Below are positions 24,201 through 35,100 of a stretch of DNA of 64,000 nucleotides, piece by piece; positions within the stretch are counted from its first letter, which is position 1; each line of letters starts with the position of its first letter. Made by a program: the position numbers and the translations under genes. The notes below the pieces were generated by a model. That model was given only the letters and a program-made list of their open reading frames with translations. It was not told the origin of the DNA and made no database searches. The DNA is taken from positions 3,368,587-3,432,586 of the forward strand of contig CAJINV010000010.1 in the NCBI GenBank assembly GCA_905178155.1. The letters run 5' to 3'. The stretch is from Amoebophrya sp. A120 (taxonomy: Eukaryota > Sar > Dinophyceae > Syndiniales > Amoebophryaceae).

Positions 24201-27200
24201 GACGTCGTAGTCTTCATGAGCGCGTACGCGAAAAGATCCCGGTCGAAAATCCCCAAGTTTGCCATGGCAACCGTCAGCGCCAAGCCATTCACATGCTGAT
24301 CGCCCTCCGCTGCGAGGCGGATGTGCTTCGAAATCCGGGCCACAAAATCCGGATCTTGGTACGGCTTCGATGTTGCTTGTTCTCGAGGGCCCGTACGAGA
24401 TGCAGATGACCACGCGGAAATACTACCATGATTCTCCCCTTCGAACAAGACTCCCAAACTCTCCAGCAAGGATGTTGCCATGTGTGCGGAAAACGCAGGT
24501 AATTTCCCCACTGGCTTCACCTCCGTCTCGAAGATTGAAAGCGCCGTGGCTTGCAGTTTGCGGACGAAGGGACTGCAGCTCGAAGTAGATGCGGTGCAGC
24601 TTGCAACGACGTCCCTGTGCCTGTGTCCTGGTGTACTAGATCGCGGCATCGCAAGTTCACCAGTGTTCGAACCTGCTCGGTCTTCCTCTATCCAGTTCCT
24701 CCTCCTCGTGCCTCCAGAGGAGATATTCGTTACAACTCCAAGCTTCAAACACGCAAGAGCGTGCAGCACGTTTCCGACCTGCTGCGAGAGGAGGAAGTGT
24801 TTTTGGCTTTCCAATCTACTGCAAAGGGCGAACAAGGGAAAAAATTGGCTCTTTTTGTCATGCAACTCCGCTACGTCGTATCTGTAAAGTAGCCGCCCCA
24901 AAGCGTACGCCGTGTTGACCTCGTGCTGGATCGTCATGCCCCGCTGAATCCGCGCTGGCAGTTCCTGCTCTGTGATGCGACGGAACAGCGGAACGGCAAA
25001 ATCAGGCACCAGAATCGACGTGCAGCTTGCATTTTTCTCATTTGAGATGAGTTGTTTTTGGTGTTCTGTCAATGCCACGACAGGTCCACCTTTATTTGCG
25101 CTAGGATTGAATATGCTGTGATCGTCCTGCTGATAGAAGTACTTGCCACTCAACCGCGCGATCGCGTACAGAATGTTGACCAGACTCTGGTCGGACATCT
25201 CTGGTCGAACGTAGTGCTCCAAAAGCGCCGATAAGGTGTACAGCAGCTGAAGTTCAGGGTCATTTCGGTGGTTCTCTTCCGACACTGCACGTTGACCAAA
25301 ATTATCTTCTCCTTCTACTTCTGCGCCCACGACCAAAACCTCTTGTTTCTGCTCCCGCTCGAAATGGCTCTGCCGTGCGAAAGCCGCAAAAAGCAACCCT
25401 AAACCAACCTCGGTTCCCGGGTTTGCAAACAAATTAGCCTGGAGATGGAGCTTTCGATATCCCACAGAAAAAGACAGGCAGGTCAGATTTGTAATGCAAA
25501 AATAAATACACAAAAAAAAATCTGTCATCGGCGAGCCCATAGCATGCTGTTTAGGACACGCAATACAGATTTTTTTGTCTATTTATTTTTGCATTACAAA
25601 GGTGACCTGCCTGCATTTTTCTGTGGGATATTCGAAAGTACGTGTTCAGATGCAAAGCACTCTTCGCGAAAATCCGCCTCCGTGTGAGGACTGCTGCACC
25701 ACCGCTGTCGTCGCTCATCTTTGCAGGAGAAAGGCCCTTTTCGAGCCGGGCTGCATTGGTCTCAATTGTCGTGGTTCCACTTCCACCTAGCAGGATTTGT
25801 CCATTTGCATTCATCGCGCCGCCAGCGGCACTCCCAGCAGAAGAAGACACCAGGCTGAGCGCATTCAAGACCGTGGTCAGTTCCTGCCACTGAAATTTCT
25901 CGATCTTTTCGTCCACGGCGGTCGCGAGAACGTCCAGCGCTTCGGCGGTGGTGTTGGAGGCACGTGTAATTCCGCTTGTCGAAGCTAAAGCTCCTGCACT
26001 AGTTGACTCAGAGGTGGAGCTGGGAGTGGAGGTGGACGCAGCTGTCCCATAAAAATCGCAGCCAAGAACAGCTCCACCAGGACTACAAAAACTTCTCAGA
26101 CGCACCAACGCGCTTATGCTGCTTGCGAGTTCCGGCGGGGAAAAGTCCAAACCGCGCGTGAGCACGCAACTGCGTAGGTGACTCAAGATCGTTCCTCTCC
26201 ACTCGGCCGCGGCTGCGATAGAAGCTTGCCTTTTTAACATAGTTGAACTTTCCTGACCTTGAGGAGGACGAGAACCGGGTCGGGAGGTAGAAGGAAAAGG
26301 AGAGCAACTGCTGCTCCCCTCGCCATCCGGGCTCGACGCAGACGTATTCTCTCGTGAAAATGAAGATGACCACCCACCGACTACCCCGACCTTCGCGGCC
26401 GCATCGAGCAGGTTCGCGGCGTGTTGGTTCGTCATCGAGTCCGCTGGAAAGGACAAAACGCGCGTCCAAAGCGCGTGGCAAAGCGTTTCTAGCTCCTGTT
26501 TGAAAATAGCATTTCGATGTTGAAGCAGCGGCGGGGGTCCTCCGCCCCGCGCACCACAACCTCCTTGGGGCTCCTTCTGCTTTCGTGGTCCCTCCTCCCC
26601 TTCTGCCACAGTGGTTGTCAAATCATCAAAGTCACTCACCTGGACGTCTAGTTTCGCAAACCCGTGCAACACATTCGCGACTCCCTGGGGCGTAAAGGAG
26701 TTGATTTTCCGCCGGATTTCCGTGGAAATTTTCCCCAGCAGCACTCTATGCAATGCAAAAGCATCGTAGTCGTCCTAGTATAAATTACATTACAAATTCC
26801 CCCGGCATTAAGTACAAATTGAATTTGTAATGCTGATTTACCTTGAGTAATGCGTAAATGCAATTACTACGAGTACGATACTTTTGCACAGGATACAGCC
26901 TGTCGTCGCGGATCCCTAATTTCGCGAACGCGTGCACCGTGAGCGCCAGATGCTGCTCCGTGGCTTGTTTCAAAAAGTAGTCCTTCTGCAGGACGTGTTT
27001 GGTGAGACCTCGGATTAGGTCCTGGGCGATGGGGTCGGCGGTTGGAGAAGTTTTGCGTGTGGCAATCCCTCGTCTCTCACCTTCGTGCTCGCCGGAAACT
27101 CCTGGTTCTACTTCGTCTCGATTTATTTCATCCCTAGCAGACCTTACTGGAGGCATATCGAAAGCCGGAGCCGCTGCAGCTACGCGTGTGGTCCCGCAAG

Positions 27201-28390
27201 AAACGCTCATCTTCGTCAGGGAATTCAGCAGCAGCGCTGCGTCCTGACTGTCGAAGAGGTTCGCACGAGAGAAATGCGTCTGAGGTGACGCAGAACCCAT
27301 TCCAGCTCCAGTCGTGGAGACGGTCATAGAACATTTACCTGCATAATCTAAAATCTCCAGCAATCTAATACAGCATTTGCGATAAAACTCCTTCTCGTCC
27401 TCGCACCCCGCTTTCACATATGCATTGCAAAAGTATCGCACTCCCACTCGTATAAATGCATTACAAATTTCCTCAGTATGAGAAATCCAAATCAAATTTG
27501 TCATGCGGATTTACCTTATGGGAAAAATTTGTAATGCATGACTGCAATTACTACGAGTACGATACTTTTGCACAGGATATCACAAACCCAGACACAATGA
27601 ACACGATCGTTTTCGGGGTGTTTATCGACTCCAGCAGGTAGATTGTCCGCTTTTTGAAGTCCTGCCAGATGCGGGAGGACGGGTTCTCCCGTCGGTTCGC
27701 GGCGGCGCGCACCGCGTGCGATAGCTCGTTGGGGTTCAGATGAGAAATATCGATCACATTTGGGTTGGTGGCTTTCTTGTAGTGGAAAGAGGTGTAGTTG
27801 TTTGAGGCTCTATTGCAGCTGTTGCCACTTCGTGAGGATGACGAGGAAGATGCCGAGGCCGCGTGGATTGCTGGGCTACCGTTCGCAGGTGCGAACGACC
27901 GCGGGCGCAGGAAGGTACCAGACGTAGAAGCGGCCGCGGCGGCACCCGTAGAAGTCGTGGCGGCTCCTGCGCGAGGACCTGTTAACCTTGGTGCAGGTGC
28001 CGTTTTCTGCTCCACCAGACGGGCTCTCGCAGCTCCATCGATTCCAGTCTCCGCAGCACCCACGCGCCCAGCGGACGCGAAAGGCCGTGGCCCTTGAAGA
28101 CGAGAACCCTGTCCGCCGCTGTTGATAAGAAGCTCTTGCGGATGTATTGAAGATGATCTACTAGCTTCCGCAGCAGTAGAGAAAACTCCGCTAGATTCAT
28201 CCGCTTGGGGGTTTTCCGCCACGGCAAAGGAAGTAGATGAACTCTTCGCACTGCTGCAACTGTAGAACGACCTCCGGTGGCTCTTCCGGCAAAACAATCG
28301 CTGGACCGGTGTTTTGGTCGTCCTTGTGCGGAAAGCGACCGCCAGCCGAGCGGGTTCCATGTGGTCGACTGAGATCATAGGCCACTGCAT
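21257..28390 (-). CDS. Gene C: four-exon HPR/OPR-like helical-repeat protein, probably organelle RNA-binding
   Basis: Exons are 28390-27580, 27413-26896, 26741-25631 and 25452-21257, giving 6636 nt and 2211 residues, with ATG at 28390. The basic, Ser/Arg-rich N-terminus (RTRTTKTPVQRLFCRKSHRRS) could be an organelle-targeting region. Scattered helical motifs share an L-x-x-x-x-x-A-x-A-x-L pattern: ALLLNSLTKM, HLALTVHAFAKLGI, GVANVLHGFAKL, AANLLDAAAKVGV, LASSISALVRL, VNILYAIARLSG, QVGNVLHALACLKLG and LALTVAMANLGI. They recall the heptatricopeptide/octotricopeptide repeats of apicomplexan and dinoflagellate mitochondrial RNA-binding proteins (family knowledge). I see no RAP domain at the C-terminus. 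A role in mitochondrial or plastid RNA or rRNA-fragment metabolism is inference. The retrotransposon sits 213 bp upstream of its ATG. Confidence 0.8.
25458..25630. mobile_element. Introner C3 (family 3, 173 bp)
   Basis: The left end is TATCCCACAGAAAAAGACAG followed by GCAGGTCAGATTTGTAATGC. The right end is the inverse, ending CTGTGGGATA. The TSD is a perfect TTCGA (25453-25457 and 25631-25635). The element is almost entirely a foldback. Removal joins exons 3 and 4 of gene C in frame (…NTYFR-KLHLQ…). Confidence 0.9.
26747..26895. mobile_element. Introner C2 (family 2, 149 bp)
   Basis: The left end is TATGCAATGCAAAAGCATCG; the right end is CGATACTTTTGCACAGGATA. The flanking 5-mers CACTC (26742-26746) and CAGCC (26896-26900) match at three positions, so the TSD is decayed. 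Removal of 154 bases joins gene C exons 2 and 3 in frame (…DDRL-LLGKIS…). Confidence 0.88.
27419..27579. mobile_element. Introner C1 (family 2, 161 bp)
   Basis: The left end is TATGCATTGCAAAAGTATCG; the right end is CGATACTTTTGCACAGGATA, with CACTCGTA/TACGAGT inside. The TSD is a perfect TCACA (27414-27418 and 27580-27584). Removal joins gene C exons 1 and 2 in frame (…SGFV-KAGCEDE…). Confidence 0.92.
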
Positions 28391-28603
28391 CTTTGAATTT
28401 ACTTTTACCCCGAACTTCTACCGGGCACAACTGAGGATGTATCAATTTTCATCGACTTTGCAGCCACGTCTGGGTCATGATCTAGTGCACCACGATCGAC
28501 ATCAGCTTGTACAACTGATTCGGGTGGCGCTACTGGGCCTTCCAGTGATCCAAAAAAGAAAAAAACAGCAATCAAGAGGCAAAAAAGGATACAGGATCTT
28601 TAT

Positions 28604-28956
28604 TGCTGAAACGGAAATCTTTCCGTTTGCACATGGATGTTATCAAGGAACGATTGTCAGCGGAGAACACCACCGTGACTTAGCCGCACGCGAGCAAGTA
28701 CACCTTGCGAGCAAAATACTTTACCAGGTCAGCAACACGCAATAAACAAAAATCCGGGTCCTTGAGCCACGAAGGCAGGTTTAGTTAAGTCCATTGAATA
28801 TTCATGTAGTTTCTAGTTAGGTTAGTAAACGTTGTACGAAGACGAGTAGACGTGCACGTATACGAGTTTTCAGTACGAACGATAAACATAACGCACGAAC
28901 CGACTCCCTTGACAACACCCATTCTGCAGACAGAAATTCTAGTTTACAACTTCGCA
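28604..28956 (-). repeat. 3' LTR of the retrotransposon
   Basis: 353 bp, starting TGCTGAAACG and ending TTCGCA on the plus strand. It matches 49074-49426 with six substitutions and no indels. The outer flank TTAT (28600-28603) is the TSD partner of 49427-49430. The LTR lies 213 bp upstream of gene C's ATG and could influence its transcription. Confidence 0.93.
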
Positions 28957-28966
28957 ATTCCCCGGT
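28957..28966 (-). promoter_or_regulatory. Polypurine-tract-like site next to the 3' LTR
   Basis: Read on the minus strand the bases just before the 3' LTR are CCGGGGAAT, a short G/A run directly adjoining TGCGAA. This is the position and composition expected for a plus-strand primer, though the tract is short. Confidence 0.5.
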
Positions 28967-29096
28967 GTTCGAGTGTCAAGGAAATCAGGTTCTTCAATCT
29001 ACTTTTAGAGGCTATCTAGGAGTGTAGATTATTTTTAGACTCTCTTTCACCTTTTTATTCTAAGTCAAAACGCATGCATGTTTTTGTGCATTTCTC

Positions 29097-29716
29097 TTAT
29101 GCGTTCTCGTCCTCGCACCGGATCCATTTCCGTAGTCGCTCCCATGATCCCGGCTCCACCTCGTCCATTTTCTTGCGGAACTCCCGGCACTCCTTCAGGT
29201 GATCGTAGTGCACCCACTTCTTCACTGCTTCCTCCACGTCCTGGTCCATAAACGTCTCCACCTGGCATTTCCAATGATCGGTGTGGATACCCTGATCGAG
29301 CGTCATCGTCTTCGTGTGACCAAAGAAGATAAAGAATCTTTTCAACTCGGTCATGGAGTGTTGTTCCGGGTTCGGATCGGGATGCGGCTTCCAGTTGCCG
29401 TTGCGGGTCAAACAAAACATCAAGAAGTCAATCTTGGCCGCAATTTTCGCAATTCCCGTCATGTCGAAGTCGATGTTTTTCGCCCCTATCCGGATCACGG
29501 CTACCAACTCGTGACGGTCCCGCTTGAGAATCCCGTAGGGACCGTTCAACAGGGCATCCATGTCCTGCAACAAGCGGAGCGGTTGACGTCCTTGAACAGG
29601 ATACTCGATCGGCATCATCACGCACAACTGGTGATCATACTCCTGCCGGAATTCCAAGTTGTCACGCAAGTCGTACTTCTTTAACCCATGCCAAACCTGG
29701 AACCACTTATTTGGGA
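29097..29716 (-). CDS. ORF downstream of RNase H in the retrotransposon, unknown
   Basis: An open frame of about 206 codons starts just after an in-frame TGA near 29717 and ends at 29097. It has no ATG near its beginning; the track-like start at 29669 is TTG. The product is charged and rich in Trp/His/Asp (WIPNKWF, DMDALLNGPYG, KWVHYDHLKECREF), without a signal peptide, membrane segment or zinc motif, so it does not look like an envelope protein. It occupies the 3' position where some LTR elements carry an extra gene. It may be a truncated captured gene, an exon of a spliced product, or a decayed remnant. I do not recognise the family. Confidence 0.5.
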
Positions 29717-31010
29717 TCCATCAGTAAGGGCGACGGTCCACTCCCCTTCTTCGGTGATTGCGGATGACGCTGCGTGATCGCTTGCATCCGACTTTCGGTC
29801 AACAACTCGTCAACGGGATCGGGCCCCAGTGGGCTCGGAAATAAAAAAATCGCGAATCCCAACAGAAAACCCAAAAAAAAATTTATTTCGCTGCCGCCCT
29901 ATTGTGCCAAACCACTCCACCGGGGCTCGCTTGATGGGAAATCCGTGGCCCCTACAGTAGCGCCGGGGCTTTGTCAACAGGCTGCGGGCCTGTGGGCTCC
30001 GGGGTTTCCCAACAGCTTCGGCGTATGAAATCGGGCACGCACTTGGTGGTCGGACACACACACTTTCCCCGAAAAAACAGAAAAGCAGCGAATTAATTTG
30101 CGCCAAAAAGTTATTTTTTTTGCGCCCCGAGTGCGACAGCAGTGCGACAGCAATGCGACACGGGTGCGACATTTTTCGGCTTCTTACTGAAATCCCTAAG
30201 AAAAATCACAACACCGCCGAAAGTCGATTTTTTTTAATTATTTCAGATTTTTTGTCGCACCAGAGTCGATTTTTTGTCGCAAAATTAATTGGCCACTCAC
30301 CCACCCAAAACTGGCCCACCCAGAACCCCTCTCCCATTCCGAAACACACACCGGCAACATGGGCCCCCTCTGCCGGCCCCACTGCAATCCCTTGCGCCCA
30401 CGCCTGCTTTTCCCGCCAAAGCCACAAACCCAAAGCACACAAGCAGAAAAAGAGAACACACCGCCGAGCGTCCGCAAGAACTACAAAAACCATGAGAAAA
30501 CTTGAAAGCGCGAAAATTTTCCGGCTTTTGTGATTTTTTTGCTTTTCTGACTACTGGGGGCCGATCCCGTTGAAACTCGCTCTCGCTCCGCGGAGTGGCA
30601 CGCATGAGAAAATGATTTTGCGTGTTGCGTTTTTCAAAAGGATTGTAAGCAGTCATCTTTCTAGTTTACTCTGACTTTCTGAACTTAAAAGGAGCGGGCG
30701 AGATTCTTTTATATTTACATTTTGAAATTCAAAACTCAAACGGAAATCTGAACTTTTTACGCGGCTGGCTAGGTTTCTCTAAGTTTCCCTGTAGTTTTTA
30801 TTTTTGGTAGTGCATACTACTTTTTTGAGGTTTGGGTAGCTTTCTATTCAAAAATAACCATCAAAGTGAAACAACAAAGAGAGTTCGTTCTTACGTTTTG
30901 TGAAGCCCGAGCTTTCTAAACTTTATCATACAGAACTATTTTAAAATCATACATCACAACCTTCATGTTAACTGTTAAAATTTTTAAACAAAAGAAAACA
31001 ACAAGAGTTT
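29717..31010. other. Non-coding part of the retrotransposon between RNase H and the 3' ORF
   Basis: This holds no supported gene. Near 30124-30170 there are short repeats of the form GTGCGACA(G/A)CA(G/A) (TGCGAC four times within about 45 bp), and TTTTTTGTCGCA-type sequences recur near 30250-30285. The rest of 30560-31000 is AT-rich. An insertion of a foreign TIR element is possible, but I found no matching ends. Confidence 0.4.
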
Positions 31011-32102
31011 TTAGATCTTTAGAAAATGACTATTGATTAGATCTGCAACAGATTCACGCAACTCTTCCTCCACCTTTGCACCTTTTCTGGTTAGTTTTAG
31101 ATCTTTTTCACCAGCATCGAGTCCTCCTTTTTTGATTTGATCTGCAAGCACTGTTCCCCTTTCCGTAATCGCCTTCTCCTTCTCCTCTGGCTTCTCCCAA
31201 TTCTTGTCGTATTTCTCCAACTTCCTCAACACCCCCACGGCATCTCCTCTTCCGTCGCCGGCACCAAGTCGATTCCAATTCCATCGTCCATGTTGGATTT
31301 GTCTGAAGAGTCGTCTCTTTTCGTTCGTGATAGGGAAGTGCTTGGTCAACAAGTCGGCGAAGTTACTTTTATCACTCAAATGAATGATAGGATGTTGACG
31401 ACGACGCTGAACAGATTTTGCTCTTTGTATTGCGCGGAATACGTGCGAGTCGCCCTCGAAGGATGCACTTCTGTTTAACGCGCGACTCACAACTGATGAA
31501 GAGTCAATGAAATCAAATTGACTAAAATCTTCACCGCGTTGTATCATTGCCGGCGTGATTGCTCCGCCGAATGAAATCTCAGTTAATTCTGAGAATCTCA
31601 ATTTTGTCATCTCCGTCAACTGTTTTCCAACGTCAAACGCTACGGCTTCGGAGCCGTAGCTTCCACTTATTGGAAAATCGTGCGTCTGCGCCGACCAGTG
31701 GAGCCAGCTAACGCGAAGTTGTTCTTGGCTCTGAGTCGCGCGCTGCAAGTTCGACATGCTGCAGACCAAAAGTGCGTAGCCCGTCATTGGTCTTAGTTGA
31801 TCGACTCGGGCGTCCAGCAACCGAGGATCATCCGGGAGAAGTAGCTCTGCAATCCCTTTGTTTACTTTCTTTTCCTTCTGTACTTTTACAGGCCGGGATT
31901 GGAAGGATCCATCCGTTATTTGTAAAAATGCCGGACTATTACAATCCAGCCACTGGCGCACAAAAACTCCTCCCTCCTTCTCCACCTCCTTCATTGCTTT
32001 TACTAATTCGTTTACTCTTTCCGCGTTTTCGGCTGTTCTTTCTGAGTCGTTTCCCGCACTGAAAGTCCTCTGCATGTATTGTATAAGAACTCTGGGATCC
32101 AT
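31011..32102 (-). CDS. Retrotransposon RNase H domain (C-terminal part of pol)
   Basis: 363 residues from ATG at 32102. It has the Copia-type RNase H signatures in order: TDGSF (first Asp), GSYGSEAVAF (Glu), FIDSSSVVSR (Asp) and HLSDKSNFADLLTKHF, the latter close to the family's 'ADLLTK' end motif. It cuts the RNA strand of the RNA-DNA hybrid during reverse transcription. The frame is -1 relative to the upstream RT frame and overlaps it by 91 nt. In most Copia elements RT and RNase H are one protein, so either a -1 ribosomal frameshift, internal initiation at this ATG, or a frameshift mutation separates them here. After the ADLLTK motif the tail is Lys/Glu-rich. Confidence 0.85.
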   Translation of the reverse strand: MDPRVLIQYMQRTFSAGNDSERTAENAERVNELVKAMKEVEKEGGVFVRQWLDCNSPAFLQITDGSFQSRPVKVQKEKKVNKGIAELLLPDDPRLLDARVDQLRPMTGYALLVCSMSNLQRATQSQEQLRVSWLHWSAQTHDFPISGSYGSEAVAFDVGKQLTEMTKLRFSELTEISFGGAITPAMIQRGEDFSQFDFIDSSSVVSRALNRSASFEGDSHVFRAIQRAKSVQRRRQHPIIHLSDKSNFADLLTKHFPITNEKRRLFRQIQHGRWNWNRLGAGDGRGDAVGVLRKLEKYDKNWEKPEEKEKAITERGTVLADQIKKGGLDAGEKDLKLTRKGAKVEEELRESVADLINSHFLKI

Positions 32103-35100
32103 TCACTGATGTAGGATGTAGATCCTCTCACTCCGCGTAAACGGGTTATTTCCAGCTCGGAGAGAAGTGCGTTTGGTTCTGGTTTGGCGCCGCGTCGCGT
32201 GTTATCGGACTCCCAGAATCCTAATTCCCGCACCTTCTCGTGAAGTGAGACGTCCAAACATGATTTTCCGTTGACGAAGAGCGTCCTGATTTGTTTGCCT
32301 GTAAATGTATCCCATTCGGAACCGAGAGTGCGAAAGCAATCATCGGCGAGGCTAACAAATGCTCTCTTCATCAGGTTCTTCACATTTCCCACCAAGTTTC
32401 GGAATTTCAAGTTAATGAACATGATGAAGTCGTCCACGTGTGACGCCAGAATTGCTCCTATTTGTCCTTCAACATTTAGTCTGTAACAGGTCGTTGATAA
32501 AGCAGAAGGAACGCAATCGGCTGCTACCATTTCACTTCTACTCTTCCTGTAGAAAAGAAAGGCAGCATCGAGCAAGCCGTATTGTGGTATCCGTACCCGC
32601 AATCGACTATCGGGACGGAACTTGGTGTTGTAGATTTGATTCATTTTCTCCAATGCTGCTCGCAGTGCTTCACCCAGTCGGCCGGAGTCGCGTGGAAAAC
32701 GCATTTCTGGTCTCTTGGAGGGTTCGCATTCCTCCGTCAGGTTAAAAGCACGTGGCACATCAAAAAGGACAACTTCTAGTCCTTCGAAGGTACCCACTGC
32801 GAGACAGATGAGCCTAAGTTCGAGTGAAGAGAGCGTGGGAGAAGAATGCTCACCTTCTTCGAACGGTCTCTGTTGTTTGTGGCCGCCAGGTGCCCACCTG
32901 ACTTTAAAAGTCAGGTAGACATCCGATAACCATTTGGCGTCCAGTATGAGTCTACTCGTTAACACCGTTTTTACGTTGTCGTCTTCTGCTTCTTCTTCGC
33001 GGTTCTCGTCCTTCTTACTCGGGAGGTGAAGATGGTAGCTCTCGTCCTGTAGTAAAACACTTGCTTGCTTTTCGCCCTCGCGTGGGATGAGGTTGCCAAC
33101 CAATTCTTTCAACAGGGCCTGCGCGACAATGTCGAACATGCCGACTTCTTCAAGAACAGCAGAAGGATGCCAGTCTGCCAGTTTTCTTGCAGCTCGCAAA
33201 CGTTTTCTTGCCGCGGCTGTTACGCCTGGTCGGTGTATGGCTACTGCTCTTTCATCGGTGTTTTCAATGGCAGCTGCAAATTCGGAGGCAAATTCAAATC
33301 GAATTGCACATACGGTTCCTTCATCACTTTCCCGACCAAAACACAACCGCTCCTTGTCGTTCAACACTTTGTTGACGTAAAATTTGCAGCATGTCCTGTT
33401 CTTGTGCTGGCTTCCCTTGCCGTTCAACATTTTTGCGCGACCGGTTTCCCACGTGATCGAGATGTCGTCTAGAAGCCACCGTGGAGCCGCCCACCCTTCT
33501 TTCACGGATTCTGTCGAGAGAAAGTTTGCTAGTGTGGCGAAGGCTGCGCTTTCGACGTTGACCTGCCGAACATTTGTTTCCTTCAGTTCGTCCAGCACGG
33601 TTTTTAGACCTCTTGATCCTAGATCAAGCGGAATCCCGAGAGCTGCTTCTGTTGCCTCCCAGCTGATCTTTTTCTCGGGATCGAGTTTTCCTTTCTTCTG
33701 CGGCATGGACGGGTCTGCTTCTTGTAGTACGGTGCTCATGATCGCGATGTGGCTGTGCGTGTTAATCACATCCATCATACCCTCGAGGTCCTCGGTGCTA
33801 ATGTCGATGAAGTTGACCCTCCCGTCGTTGGCCAGATCGTCGAAGTCGCTTGTCCCTCCTAGTGCTGCACTTGGTGAAGTATTTTCGGCTTTAATATCCA
33901 CGCGCTCGAGCGGTTCTGAGGGATCGAGTTCTCTTGTCTCATTCTTTGTTTCGTCGATCATCACACCGGGCTTGGACTTGTCCTGGTCGTCGTGGTTTTT
34001 CCAGTTTGACGAGGAAGAAGAAGATGATTGTGATTTTGCCTTCTGATCGTTATCGCCCTCACCTCCTCCTTCTTCATCCCACTTTTTTAATCTGAGTTCG
34101 CGTTTAAGATCCTTTTCGCAAACCCAGCTCCCCATGGAAGCGAGTTGATCATCTGAAAGATCACCGCAAAAGGTCTTCGGAAACAACATGCAGCAGCGTG
34201 TCACGTTGTCCTTAAACGAAGGCACAACATACCGCCACTCGTGGCAGTCGGAGCACACTACCAATTTGCTTTCTCCGACAACTCCTTCACGGAGACCGAG
34301 TTGCTTCCTAATTCTGCGAAAATAACCTTTGTCTTTCACCTGTTCGCAGATGCTGGCGATGTGCGGAATGTCAGCTGATCTTATTTCCACGCCGTCGGGC
34401 ATGCCGGCTAGCAGCTCCGAGTCAACTACTCTCCTAATATGCGTCTTCGGAATTTTTGATACTGCTGCTGTTGATGAAAGTGGACGAATTCCCCAGACTT
34501 TTCCGGAGCAATCCTCCACGTAACCCGGTACCCAGCGTCCGGCTTTGTTCTTCCACTCAATCAAGTCCCCTTTTTTAATACCTCGCGGCCCTCGATTTAA
34601 ATCGGTTAACTTCTCCCAGAGGTGTTGAAGACCAGCATGAAACTCCTTGTCCAAATGAGCTTCTGCTACGCAGGAACGGGCAGCTTCGCGATGTTCGGCT
34701 CGGACAGTGGAGGAATTTGCGGCGGCATCAACGTCAAAATACCGCATCGCGTTCAGGTCTGGCGCTTCACCGTTGTGTCGGATCCTCCATTCCTCGTCCC
34801 GTTCGAGATATGCTCGATAACCGTTTCTCTCCCTACGCGCTGCGAGTAGAACCTGGATCAAGCTAGACAGAGCCAAGTGTCGCAGGAGAGGGTGACGAAG
34901 AGCAGCTTCAAGCTCTGACTTCAAGTGTAAGCTCATCACTTCGGCCAGTGCCATTGCTGTTGGTGATGCCGTACTCACGACAAACACACGCACACCGTAT
35001 CCCAGCAGTAGCAGAGCAAGTTTTTCGGCCACGTTCTCTCGACCAGGATCCACACAGAGAACTCTTCCGACGTTCTCGATGTTCCTTGCCACAAACTCGG

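Noticed and set aside
29810-30656. Several open frames on both strands between RNase H and the 3' ORF.
   Set aside because: They are short, overlap each other on opposite strands, contain simple-sequence stretches and show no domain.
32049-32055. GGGAAAC on the coding strand in the RT/RNase H overlap, resembling a -1 slippery heptamer.
   Set aside because: In the RT frame it is read cGG-GAA-ACg. The heptamer is in phase with the RNase H frame instead, so tandem slippage here would not take ribosomes from RT into RNase H.
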